A stretch of 64,000 nt of DNA from Xanthobacter autotrophicus (lineage in GTDB: Bacteria; Pseudomonadota; Alphaproteobacteria; Rhizobiales; Xanthobacteraceae). This document shows, in pieces, positions 42,381 through 51,028 of this stretch. Position 1 is the first letter of the stretch. The number at the start of each line of letters is the position of its first letter. Below the pieces are notes generated by a model. The model worked only from the letters and a program-made list of their open reading frames with translations. It searched no databases and was not told where the DNA came from. The stretch spans positions 62,001 through 126,000 of the forward strand of contig NZ_VAUP01000004.1 of NCBI RefSeq assembly GCF_005871085.1. The letters are read 5' to 3'. The translations under genes and the position numbers were made by a program.

Positions 42381-45300
42381 ATGACGCACACAGTCCTCCC
42401 CGGACGTTCACCGAGACGGGAGACCGGCCAGGGTTCTGCATCCCCGTTCGCCCGATGCCTCGCCAGGGAAATGCGCGGCGACGTGCTGTTCGATGAGGGG
42501 AGCCGGGGACGCTATGCCACCGATGCTTCCATCTACCAGATCATGCCCATCGGCGTGGTCGTGCCCCGCGACCAGGCCGACGCGCGCATCGCACTCGATA
42601 TCGCGCGCGACCATGGCATGCCGTTCCTGGCCCGGGGTGCGGGGTCGAGCCAGTGCGGTCAGACCATAGGTGAGGCGCTTGTCCTCGACACCACGCGGTG
42701 GCTCAACAAGGTCATCCACTTCGATCCGTCGCGGCGGATGGTGACCGTGGAGCCCGGCATCGTCCTCGATCATCTCAACGCGATCCTGAAGCCCCATGGC
42801 TTGTGGTATCCGGTGGATGTCTCCACCAGCGCGCAAGCCACCATCGGCGGCATGGCGGGCAACAACTCGTGCGGCTCGCGCTCGCTGCACTACGGCAACA
42901 TGGTTCACAATGTGGAGGCCATCGACGCGGTGCTGCCGGACGGCAAGGAGCTGGAGTTCGGTCCCCTTGCGCAGATGGAGGCGACGCCATACGCGCAGCA
43001 TCTCGTCGGGGCCATTCAGTCCATCGCGCGGGGCGTGGATGGCGAGCTTGCCGCCAACACGCCCAAGGTGCTGCGCCGCGTCGCCGGCTACAACCTCGAC
43101 TTGTTCAACTGCCAGAATCCGAAGCCCTACACGCTGGACGGAATGCCCAATCTGTCCCACCTGCTGGTGGGCTCCGAGGGCACGCTTGCCTTCAGCCGGC
43201 AGATCACCCTGCGCCTTTCTCCCCTGCCGGTTAACAAGGTGCTCGGGGTGGTGAACTTTCCCACGTTCCACCAGGCCATGGATCTGACGCGGCACATCGT
43301 CGGCCTCGCCCCCATGGCGGTGGAGCTGGTGGACCGCACCATGATCGATCTGGCGCTCCACAATCCCGCCTTCCGTCCAGTGATCGAGAGCGCGCTGGTG
43401 GGCTCGCCCCAGGCCCTGCTGCTGGTGGAGTTCGCCGGCGACGATCTGGATGTCCAGAGGCGAGCCCTGAAGCATCTCGCCACCCTCATGGGCGACCTCG
43501 GCCTGCCCGGCTCGGTGGTGGAAATGGCCGGCGCTGCGGAGCAGAAGGCCCTGTGGGACGTGCGCAAGGCCGGGCTCAACATCATGATGAGCATGAAGGG
43601 GGACGGCAAGCCGATTTCCTTTATCGAGGATTGCGCGGTTCCTCTCGAACATCTCGCCGAATACACACAGACCCTGACCGAGCTGTTCCGCCGATACGGC
43701 ACCGAGGGTACCTGGTATGCCCATGCAGGAGTGGGGTTGCTGCATGTGCGCCCGATCCTCGACATGCGGCGCGACGGGGCGGCGAAAATGCGGGCTATGG
43801 CGGAGGAAGCCTCCGCGCTGGTGCGCCGCTTCAAGGGGGCCTATTCGGGCGAGCATGGCGACGGCATCTGCCGGGGCGAGTGGGTCGCCTGGCAATACGG
43901 GCCGAAGGTCAACGCCGCGTTCCGGGCCATCAAGGCCCTGTTCGACCCGGACAACCGCTTCAGCCCGGACCGCATCGTCGATCCGCCGCGCATGGATGAT
44001 GCCCGGCTGTTCCGGTTTCCGCCGGGCTATGGCGAAACGCCGCTTGAGCCCAGGCTCGACTGGTCACGGTGGAACGTGCGGCGCGATGCGGCGACAGGCA
44101 TCGAGAGCGCACCTGGCACCGGCGGCGATCGCACCGGTGGCTTGGCCAAGGCCGTCGAGATGTGCAACAACAACGGGCATTGCCGTAAATTCGATGCGGG
44201 CACCATGTGCCCCTCCTACCGTGTCACCCGGGACGAGAAACACGTCACGCGCGGGCGCGCCAACACGCTGCGCCTCGCCCTGTCGGGCCAGATCGGCCGC
44301 GACGGGCTTGCCAGCCCGCTGGTCAAGGAAGCTCTGGACCTTTGCGTGAGCTGCAAGGGCTGCAAGCGAGACTGCCCCACCGGGGTGGACATGGCCCGCG
44401 TGAAAATCGAGGCGCGGGCCGCCTGGACCGCACGGCACGGCCTTCGCCTGCGGGACCGGCTCGTGGCCTACATGCCGTTCTATGCGCCTGTCGTCAGCCG
44501 CCTGTCCTGGCTGTTGGCGATCGGCGAGAACATTCCCGTCGTTTCGCCGTGGCTGAAGCGGCGCATCGGCCTTGCACCCGAACGCTCGCTGCCGCGCTTC
44601 CGCCGGCCGTTCCTTGCGAGGCCCGCGCCACGCCACGCCGCGCCCGCCGACAGGGAGGTGTTCCTGTTCATCGACACCTTCAACAATTCCATGGAGCCCG
44701 AGAACGCGGCCGCTGCTCGCGACGTGCTTCAGGCGGCGGGCTATCGGGTGCATTTGCATGGCGGCAGGGGCAAGCAACCCTTGTGTTGCGGGCGCACCCT
44801 GCTGGCTGCCGGCCTCGTCGACGCGGCGAAGGCCCAAGCCCGGCGGGTCTTGGACACGCTTCTGCCTTTCGTGGAGCGGGGTGTTCCGATCGTCGGGCTG
44901 GAGCCGTCGTGCCTCCTGACACTCCGGGACGAATTTCTCGGCTACGGCTTCGGCGATGCGGCCCACAAGCTGTCGCAGAGCGCGTATCTGTTCGAGGAAT
45001 TTCTGGTGTGCGAACGCGCCGCCGGCCGCATGCAGCTGGCTCTCCATCCCCTCGACGCCACGACCGCCCTGCTGCATGGCCATTGTCACCAGAAGGCATT
45101 CGACGCCATGCGGCCGGTACGAGCCGTCTTGTCCTGGATCCCGGGGCTCGAGGTCCGCGAGGTGGAAGGCTCGTGCTGCGGCATGGCCGGAAGCTTCGGC
45201 TACGAAGCGGAGCATTACGCCATGTCTCGCGCCATGGGCGAACTCACCTTGCTGCCGGCCGTGCGGGAGGCCTCGCCCGGGACGATCGTCATCGCCGATG

Positions 45301-45410
45301 GCACGAGCTGCCGCCACCAGATCCTCGACTGCGCGCAAGTGGAGGCGCGGCATGTCGCCTGCGTTCTCGCCGCTGCCCTGATCCCCCCGGCGCGTTTGTG
45401 CCCGACCTGA
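42381..45410 (+). CDS. Large FAD/4Fe-4S D-2-hydroxyacid dehydrogenase (YdiJ-like)
   Basis: A 1009-residue multidomain flavoprotein. FAD_binding_4 domain at about 45-200 (PFLARGAGSSQCGQTIG, QATIGGMAGNNSCGSRSLHYG), FAD-oxidase C-terminal domain to about 545 (FKGAYSGEHGDGICRGEW, FDPDNRFSPDRI), Fe-S region at about 590-670 (CNNNGHCRKFDAGTMCPSYR and CVSCKGCKRDCPTG), and two CCG domains (CCGRTLLAAG near 808, CCGMAGSFGYE near 931). This order is that of YdiJ, a D-2-hydroxyglutarate dehydrogenase in some bacteria. It likely oxidises a D-2-hydroxy acid and passes electrons to the membrane quinone chain or ETF. Between aminotransferase and mandelate racemase, a D-mandelate-like substrate is plausible. 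Confidence 0.88.
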   Translation: MTHTVLPGRSPRRETGQGSASPFARCLAREMRGDVLFDEGSRGRYATDASIYQIMPIGVVVPRDQADARIALDIARDHGMPFLARGAGSSQCGQTIGEALVLDTTRWLNKVIHFDPSRRMVTVEPGIVLDHLNAILKPHGLWYPVDVSTSAQATIGGMAGNNSCGSRSLHYGNMVHNVEAIDAVLPDGKELEFGPLAQMEATPYAQHLVGAIQSIARGVDGELAANTPKVLRRVAGYNLDLFNCQNPKPYTLDGMPNLSHLLVGSEGTLAFSRQITLRLSPLPVNKVLGVVNFPTFHQAMDLTRHIVGLAPMAVELVDRTMIDLALHNPAFRPVIESALVGSPQALLLVEFAGDDLDVQRRALKHLATLMGDLGLPGSVVEMAGAAEQKALWDVRKAGLNIMMSMKGDGKPISFIEDCAVPLEHLAEYTQTLTELFRRYGTEGTWYAHAGVGLLHVRPILDMRRDGAAKMRAMAEEASALVRRFKGAYSGEHGDGICRGEWVAWQYGPKVNAAFRAIKALFDPDNRFSPDRIVDPPRMDDARLFRFPPGYGETPLEPRLDWSRWNVRRDAATGIESAPGTGGDRTGGLAKAVEMCNNNGHCRKFDAGTMCPSYRVTRDEKHVTRGRANTLRLALSGQIGRDGLASPLVKEALDLCVSCKGCKRDCPTGVDMARVKIEARAAWTARHGLRLRDRLVAYMPFYAPVVSRLSWLLAIGENIPVVSPWLKRRIGLAPERSLPRFRRPFLARPAPRHAAPADREVFLFIDTFNNSMEPENAAAARDVLQAAGYRVHLHGGRGKQPLCCGRTLLAAGLVDAAKAQARRVLDTLLPFVERGVPIVGLEPSCLLTLRDEFLGYGFGDAAHKLSQSAYLFEEFLVCERAAGRMQLALHPLDATTALLHGHCHQKAFDAMRPVRAVLSWIPGLEVREVEGSCCGMAGSFGYEAEHYAMSRAMGELTLLPAVREASPGTIVIADGTSCRHQILDCAQVEARHVACVLAAALIPPARLCPT

Positions 45411-45427
45411 CATTCCGGAGAACTGCC

Positions 45428-46507
45428 ATGCCTGCTCCCGCCATCACCCGCGTTGTCGTGCGCCCGGTCGTCGCCCCTCTGCCTCGCCCGCTGCGAACCG
45501 CGAGCGGCATGATGGAGAGCGCGCCACTGGTTCTCGTGGATATCGAAACCTCGGCCGGCATCACGGGGCATGCCTATGCCTTCGCCTACACGCCGGTGCT
45601 GCTGGGCGCCCTGGCGCGGCTGACGGGCGATGTGGGGACGCTGCTGGAAGGACGCGCGATCTATCCCGCCGATCTCACCCGCTGGCTGCGCGGGCGCTTC
45701 GTCATCGCCGGTACGTCCGGCCTGCTCGACATGGCTCTCGCCGTACTGGACATTGCCGCTTGGGACGCCCACGCCAAGCTTGCCGGATTGCCACTCGCGC
45801 GCCTTCTCGGCGGTGATGTCGCCCCCCTTCCAGCCTATGCGAGCTTCGGCATGGATGGGTTGGAGGACACTGCCTCGGCGGCCGCCGGCGCGGCGGCGGA
45901 AGGGTTCGGCGCGGTCAAGATCAAGATCGGCTACGAGACATTCGCGCAGGACCTTGCCGTGGTCCGGGCGACGAAGCACGCCTTGGGGGATGCCGTCGCG
46001 TTGCTCGTTGACTACAACCAGAGCCTCACCGTTCCCGAAGCGGTCCTGCGCTGCCGCGCGCTCGACCATGAGGGCCTGTCGTGGATCGAGGAGCCGACCC
46101 GGGCCGACGACACGGCGGGGCACGCCCGTATCGCCGCCGAGATCGAGACGCCGCTTCAGCTGGGTGAAAGCCTGTTTGGGCCGCAGGCCATCGCGGACAG
46201 CATCCGGGGCGGGGCCTCCGACCTGATGATGCCGGACCTGATCAAGGTGGGCGGCGTAACCGGGTGGCTTGCCGCCTCCGCCATCTGCCAAGCGGCGCGC
46301 ATGCCGGTGAGCAACCACTTCTTCCAGGAGGCGAGCGCCCATCTCATGGCGGCGACGCCCACCGCTCATCTCGTCGAGTTTTTCGACATTGCCGGCCCGA
46401 TCCTCCGGGTTCCCTTGCAGGCCATCGACGGCAGGGTCCGCGCAAGCGAAGAGCCGGGCCTCGGGATCGAATGGAGCGAAGAGGCGGTCGCCCGCTATGC
46501 GGCGTGA
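45428..46507 (+). CDS. mdlA: Mandelate racemase
   Basis: Enolase-superfamily enzyme interconverting (R)- and (S)-mandelate or a close analogue (EC 5.1.2.2). 359 residues, the same length as Pseudomonas putida MdlA. Every catalytic residue falls at the same number: base pair Lys166 (with Lys164, AVKIKIGY) and His297 (VSNHFFQEASAHLM), metal ligands Asp195 (LLVDYNQSL), Glu221 (WIEEPT) and Glu247 (LGESLF), Asp270 of the His-Asp dyad, and Glu317. Ser139 and Asn197 are also kept. It begins 17 bases after the dehydrogenase stop, so the two are co-transcribed. Other 2-hydroxy acids remain possible. Confidence 0.85.
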   Translation: MPAPAITRVVVRPVVAPLPRPLRTASGMMESAPLVLVDIETSAGITGHAYAFAYTPVLLGALARLTGDVGTLLEGRAIYPADLTRWLRGRFVIAGTSGLLDMALAVLDIAAWDAHAKLAGLPLARLLGGDVAPLPAYASFGMDGLEDTASAAAGAAAEGFGAVKIKIGYETFAQDLAVVRATKHALGDAVALLVDYNQSLTVPEAVLRCRALDHEGLSWIEEPTRADDTAGHARIAAEIETPLQLGESLFGPQAIADSIRGGASDLMMPDLIKVGGVTGWLAASAICQAARMPVSNHFFQEASAHLMAATPTAHLVEFFDIAGPILRVPLQAIDGRVRASEEPGLGIEWSEEAVARYAA

Positions 46508-46886
46508 ATCCGGTGTTTCCAATCAGGGACGAGCTTGAACAGGTTTTCAGGTCAGGACGGGTGCGGGCATGTCCCGAGGATGCTGACCGGCAGCACGGCC
46601 TTCCAGCGCGAGAAAGGCAACGTGTTCGCCGGCCAGACCGAAGGTTTGCACATCGGATTGCAGCTTTCGCGGATCCCCTCGTCGGAGGAATGGCCGCCTG
46701 ACAAGGCGTCCCCCGACCCGGCCTTTTCCAGCGCCTCGGCACGCCATCCGTGGAGATGCCGGCGGGGAGCCGTCGGGCGACTTCAACAATCGTCCGACGG
46801 CTGCTTGAACCCATCAGCTGCGGCGCCAATGGCGACGCCGCGCCTGCCGCCGGATCTATGGGCGGCGGCGGGCGGAGCGTGGCGCC
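46508..46886. other. Intergenic region after the racemase
   Basis: 379 bases with open frames on both strands but no protein I recognise and no ribosome site of note. No terminator stem with a T-run is apparent. Confidence 0.5.
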
Positions 46887-47378
46887 TCAGGCCGCCTTTC
46901 TGTTCACGTCGGCGTTGGCCAGGCGCGTGAGAAGAGCGTCAGTCTCCTCCTCCTCCTTCAGCGTCGCCTCAAGGAGGGGAACCGCCTCCTGCATGCCGAG
47001 TTGCGCCGCCCAGGTCTTCAGCGTGCCATAACGGGAAATCTCGTAGTGCTCCACCGCTTGCGCCCCCGCAAGCAGGCCGGCGTCGAGCGCATCCGAGCCA
47101 GCGAAATCCTCCATGATTTCCTTCCCCTCGTCGATGATCCCGACGATGGCGGGGCAATGCTTGCCGCGTGCCGCCTTCCCCAGCAGTTCGAATACCCGCT
47201 CCAGCCGCTCGATCTGGCCTTCGGTCTGCTCCTGGTGATGCTGGAAGGCCGACTTCAGCTCTGGCGATTGGGCGCTCTTCGCCATCTTCGGCAGGGCCTT
47301 CAGGATCTGTTTCTCGGCGTAATAGATATCCTTGAGCGTTTCCGTGAAAAGGTCATGCAGGGACTTGTCCTGTGCCAT
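46887..47378 (-). CDS. Ferritin-like DUF892 protein (YciE/YciF type)
   Basis: A 163-residue four-helix protein starting MAQDKSLHDLFTETLKDIYYAEKQIL. The family has paired Glu/His positions forming a diiron-like site; here DIYYAEKQIL, HHQEQTEGQIERLERVFELL, GSDALDAGLLAGAQAVEHYEIS and EEEETDALLTRLA fit. It is linked to stress responses in enterobacteria, with unknown activity. From ATG 47378 the upstream ribosome site is GGGAG. It stands alone on the minus strand. Confidence 0.9.
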   Translation of the reverse strand: MAQDKSLHDLFTETLKDIYYAEKQILKALPKMAKSAQSPELKSAFQHHQEQTEGQIERLERVFELLGKAARGKHCPAIVGIIDEGKEIMEDFAGSDALDAGLLAGAQAVEHYEISRYGTLKTWAAQLGMQEAVPLLEATLKEEEETDALLTRLANADVNRKAA

Positions 47379-47554
47379 GATGTACGCTCCCGTTTGTTTG
47401 ATCAAAGCTTGCCGGAGGCAGCCTGGGCCTGCACGGACTAAGGCCACAACGACATGGGGCCGGTTGTGTTCCGCTGCATGGGCCACCGCCATCGGCGTAC
47501 CAAAGGGGAGGGTTGAAAAGGTCGGCTCACCGAAAGGCGTGAGTTGTCGCCAGG

Positions 47555-48043
47555 TCATGGTATCCAGGTGGTGCGGACGACGAAGGCGAGCCAGACCAGC
47601 GCTCCGAGGGTCGTGGCCTGCTGCGCCCCGCGATAGTTTTCCGCGATCAATGCCACCAGCGAGGGCAACAGCGCCGCCCCTGCGGCGCCCGAGAGGGCCT
47701 GGGCGATGATCATGACCGTGGCGTTGGGGCTGAAGGTCATCAGCACCTGCGCGAGGCCGAACAGCAGCACCACGATCCGGAACACCCGGACCGCGCCGAA
47801 ACGCTGGTTCAGCTTGGCACCGAGCATGACGAAGCCAGCCACGAGCATGGAGTACATGATGATGCCGGTGGCGACCGTGGTGGGCGGAACATTGAAGCTC
47901 GCCACCATGCCGCCGAGGGCCACGGGCAGCGAGGCGACGTTGAAGGACATCAGCACCTGGCCGAGCGCGATGGCGATCATGGGGACCCAGGAATCCCGCA
48001 CTTCCACGCCGGTGCCAGGTCGGGGCGTCGAAAGACTGGTCAT
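47555..48043 (-). pseudogene. Truncated MFS transporter
   Basis: From ATG 48043 the frame codes 162 residues of an MFS drug-type transporter: WVPMIAIALGQVLMSFNVAS, TVATGIIMYSMLVAGFVMLGAKL, AQALSGAAGAALLPSLVALI, AENYRGAQQATTLGALVWLA, then VVRTTWIP and stop. Homologues run to about 450-500 residues; only the first four or five helices remain. No continuation is found in the next 176 bases in any frame, so the 3' two thirds were deleted. It follows the glutaminase gene by 64 bases, a common pairing. Confidence 0.8.
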
Positions 48044-48107
48044 GAGTGCTTCCTCTCGTTCTTCTTTTTTTGCGGGCTCGAGGCACGGTCTGGGGTGGCG
48101 CGCGGCC

Positions 48108-49112
48108 TCAGACCTCCGGTGCGGAGACGAAGAGGTCCATGCCGAGGCGCTGGGATAGATAGCGCGCCGCCAACTGGCCCTTGATGCTGTTGCCGGCCCC
48201 GTCGAGAGGGGGCGCGAAAGTGCCGAGGCCGCCCTTGCCCGGCGAGACAGTGACGATGCCGCCGCCAATGCCGCTCTTGCCCGGCAGTCCGATCTCGTAG
48301 AGCCAGTCGCCGGAGGTCTCGTAGAGCCCCGCCGTGGTCATCACCGCGAGGGCGTAGTGGCAGACATGCGCATTCACGACGCGCTCACCGGTGACCGGAT
48401 TGACGCCGCCGTCGGCGAGGGTCGCCCCCATCACCGCCAGATCCTTCGCATTCACGTTGAGGGAGCACTGGCGGGTGTAGAGGTCGACCGCCTCGCCCGG
48501 ATCGCAATAGATGCGCCCCATGCTTTGCAGCATCCGGGCAATGGCGCGGTTGCGGAAATTGGTGTCGAGGGCAGAGGCGCAGACCTCCTCGTTCATCGAC
48601 AGGCGGCGCCCGGCGAAGCGGGAAAGACCCTCGTGGATGAAGGCCCATTTCTCCTCTCGCGTCGCCCCTGGAACGAGGCTGGTGGCGGCGATGGCGCCGG
48701 CATTCACCATCGGGTTGGTCAGGCCGCCGGGCATGGTCTCGATGGCGGCCAACGAGTTGAAGGCGCGTCCCGTGGCATTGGCGCCGAGCTTCGCGCGCGC
48801 CTCGGCGGGGCCGAAGAGCTGGCAGACCAGGGCGAAGATGAAGGGCTTCGATACGCTCATGATGGAGAAGTCGTGGTCGGTGTCGCCCGCGGCATAGACT
48901 CGTCCGCTGGTGCCCACGACGCAGACGCCGAACAGGTCGCGCGACACCCGGGCCAGCGCAGGATAGACCTGCGAGTTTTCTCCCTCGTCGTTGGATTTGA
49001 AGCGGTGGTAGGCCGAATTCACCAACCCTTCCACCATCTCAGCTTCAGGCAGATGACCTGTGGATACGTAGCTGTCAGAAATCATGTCGTCGTCAAAAGC
49101 AGGCATTGCCAT
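48108..49112 (-). CDS. glsA: Glutaminase A
   Basis: Hydrolyses L-glutamine to glutamate and ammonia (EC 3.5.1.2). 334 residues from ATG 49112, preceded by GGAGGA at five bases; the open frame before it lacks such a site. Beta-lactamase-like fold with the nucleophile in FSIMSVSKPFIFALV (Ser-x-x-Lys), NPMVNAGAIAATSLV, TNFRNRAIARML, and GKSGIGGGIVTVSPGKGGLG near the C-terminus. The MFS remnant next to it may once have been a partner transporter. Confidence 0.93.
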   Translation of the reverse strand: MAMPAFDDDMISDSYVSTGHLPEAEMVEGLVNSAYHRFKSNDEGENSQVYPALARVSRDLFGVCVVGTSGRVYAAGDTDHDFSIMSVSKPFIFALVCQLFGPAEARAKLGANATGRAFNSLAAIETMPGGLTNPMVNAGAIAATSLVPGATREEKWAFIHEGLSRFAGRRLSMNEEVCASALDTNFRNRAIARMLQSMGRIYCDPGEAVDLYTRQCSLNVNAKDLAVMGATLADGGVNPVTGERVVNAHVCHYALAVMTTAGLYETSGDWLYEIGLPGKSGIGGGIVTVSPGKGGLGTFAPPLDGAGNSIKGQLAARYLSQRLGMDLFVSAPEV

Positions 49113-49150
49113 TTGTCCTCCGCGCAGCCAAATCCTAGTTGCGGTGCATT

Positions 49151-49184
49151 CAATATATACCGTAATACAGCGCAGCATATATTG
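49151..49184. promoter_or_regulatory. Inverted repeat upstream of glsA
   Basis: CAATATAT (49151-49158) and ATATATTG (49177-49184) separated by 18 bases in an A+T-rich patch 39-72 bases before the glsA start. Could be an operator or part of the promoter. Confidence 0.3.
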
Positions 49185-49280
49185 CCATGCACATCGTTAG
49201 ACATTGAATTATTGCCTGCTTCGGATGGTCGCGCAACCGCTTACCTACCGGCGCCGTGCGCAAATCCCGTCAATCATTCA

Positions 49281-49766
49281 CAGGGCGGCCGGCGTGGCGC
49301 TCGCCCTGGTGGTGGCGCTGTTCCTGTGGCTGAAACGCGCCGAGTTCGGGCGGGCCACCCGTGCCTGGCCGAGCAGCGCGAGGCGGCGGTGCTGGTGGGC
49401 ATCAACGTGTCCCAGATGCATGCCCTCGCCTTCGGCCGGTCGGCGGCCCTTGGTGCGGCCACCGGCGTCATCATGAGCTTCCTTGGCGCGATCTCGCCTT
49501 TCATGGGTTTCCACAGGCGGGCCCCTTTGCCACCGTCCTCGCGGCCCTGGTGATGGGCGCCGTCCTGGGGGCGATCCTGGCGTCGGTGACGGGAACCCTG
49601 AAAGGAATCGTCTTCGCCATCGCCACCCTCGCCTTGTCCGAGGGCCTGCGCATCGCCGCCCTGATGCTGCCGGACGTGACCGGCGGCGCGGTCGGCCTGT
49701 TCCTCAACCCGGCCCTGCGGCCGAGCCAGCATGCGCTCTATCTGTTCGCGGCGCTGGCGGTGATGG
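49281..49766 (+). pseudogene. Frameshifted remnant of livH-livM branched-chain-type permease genes
   Basis: Pieces of two permeases in three reading frames. The tail of LivH reads VALALVVALFLWLKRAEFGRATRA, then in another frame REAAVLVGINVSQMHALAFG and GVIMSFLGAISPFMGF. A LivM piece follows: ATVLAALVMGAVLGAILASV, TGTLKGIVFAIATLALSEGL, RIAALMLPDVTGGAVGLFL. Start, most helices and the LivM C-terminus are gone. In phenylacetate and benzoate gene clusters such permeases carry aromatic acids; here the system is dead. Confidence 0.8.
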
Positions 49767-50044
49767 CCAACGAGGGGGCGAAGGCGTTGGGCGAGGGCGT
49801 CGCGTTGCGCGCATCCGACATTGATCTCGCCTTCATCCATGGCTACGGCTTCCCACGCACAAAGGGAGGGCCCATGTGGGCAGCGGACGAACTGGGCCTG
49901 CTGGAGGTGTTCAAGGAGGTGGAGGCGGCCCATGCCGCCGGCGGCACCGGCTCCGAGCCCGCCCCGCTCCTGCTGGAGCTCGCGTGCAGCGGCGGGCGCT
50001 TCGGCACGTGCGATCTCGCTCGCAGCGGGCCCCGGGCCGGATGA
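49767..50044 (+). pseudogene. C-terminal remnant of a 3-hydroxyacyl-CoA dehydrogenase
   Basis: NEGAKALGEGVALRASDIDL, AFIHGYGFPRTKGGPMWAAD and ELGLLEVFKEVEAAH are the last domain of FadB/FadJ-type 3-hydroxyacyl-CoA dehydrogenases. The fragment continues without a stop from the LivM piece; the junction lies at about 49762-49770. The NAD-binding domain is absent, so this is a deletion scar rather than a working fusion. The intact paaG-like gene follows 45 bases later. Confidence 0.8.
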
Positions 50045-50089
50045 GGATCGGGTGTCAGGGCGACCATGGAGCAGGAAGGGGACGGTGGT

Positions 50090-50890
50090 ATGGAGACGGT
50101 TCTGGTCGATCGCCGCGCGGGCTGGATGGTTCTGACACTGAACCGGCCAGCGCGGCTGAACGCATTCAATGAAGAGATGCACCTCGCCTTGCGGCGGGCG
50201 CTCGAAGAGGCCGCCGGCGATGCCGCATGTCGGGCGGTGCTGCTGACGGGCGCCGGGCGGGCCTTCTGCGCCGGGCAGGATCTCGCGGAGCGGGTCCAGA
50301 CCGGCGGCGCGCCGGATCTCGGCGCCTCCCTCGACCGGCTTTACAACCCGCTGGTGCGGCAGCTGCGGGCGCTGGACAAGCCGGTGGTGTGCGCGGTCAA
50401 CGGGGTGGCGGCGGGCGCCGGCGCCAATATTGCGCTGGCCTGCGACATCGTGCTGGCGGCGCGCTCCGCGACCTTCATCCAGGCCTTCTCCAATATCGGC
50501 CTCATCCCGGATTCCGGCGGCACCTTCTTCCTGCCACGCCTGATCGGCGATGCCCGGGCGCGCGCCCTCGCCCTGCTGGGCCTGCCGCTTGATGCCGCCA
50601 CGGCCGCCCAATGGGGGCTCATCTGGGCGGTGGCGGAGGACGAGGCCCTCGCCGGCGAAGCCGAGGCGATCACCGCCCGCCTCGCCGCCCGCGCCACCCA
50701 TGCCCTGGGCCTGGTGAAGCAGGCGCTCAATGCCTCGCCCGGCAATACGCTGGACCAGCAACTGGATCTGGAACGGGACCTTCAGCGGCTGGCGGGATAC
50801 GCGCCGGATTATGCCGAGGGCGTGCGCGCCTTCACCCAGAAGCGGCCGCCCGTCTTCGGCGGACAACCCGGGCGCGTGCCTGAAGCCTGA
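50090..50890 (+). CDS. paaG: Enoyl-CoA hydratase/isomerase, PaaG-like
   Basis: Crotonase-fold protein, 266 residues from ATG 50090 (50066 is an alternative). PaaG isomerises ring-epoxide phenylacetyl-CoA to the oxepin-CoA. The group's markers are [60 protein letters not shown] and the ending [36 protein letters not shown]. No other intact paa gene is in the window; its upstream neighbour is a broken dehydrogenase, so the pathway here is incomplete. Confidence 0.8.
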   Translation: METVLVDRRAGWMVLTLNRPARLNAFNEEMHLALRRALEEAAGDAACRAVLLTGAGRAFCAGQDLAERVQTGGAPDLGASLDRLYNPLVRQLRALDKPVVCAVNGVAAGAGANIALACDIVLAARSATFIQAFSNIGLIPDSGGTFFLPRLIGDARARALALLGLPLDAATAAQWGLIWAVAEDEALAGEAEAITARLAARATHALGLVKQALNASPGNTLDQQLDLERDLQRLAGYAPDYAEGVRAFTQKRPPVFGGQPGRVPEA

Positions 50891-51028
50891 TCGCGGACGC
50901 GGATCTCATCGCACAGCCGGGACAATGCGTCCGGCGGTGGCCGGGGCATCCCGGAGCTGTTCTGGGGGAAAGCTGCTCCGGGGAACGGAAGGGTCCATCC
51001 CCCGGAGCGTGGCGACAGGGCGCCTCGA

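Noticed and set aside
49361-50044. The LivM/dehydrogenase frame as a genuine fusion gene
   Set aside because: Both parts are truncated, the LivM start lies in another frame, and essential domains are missing.
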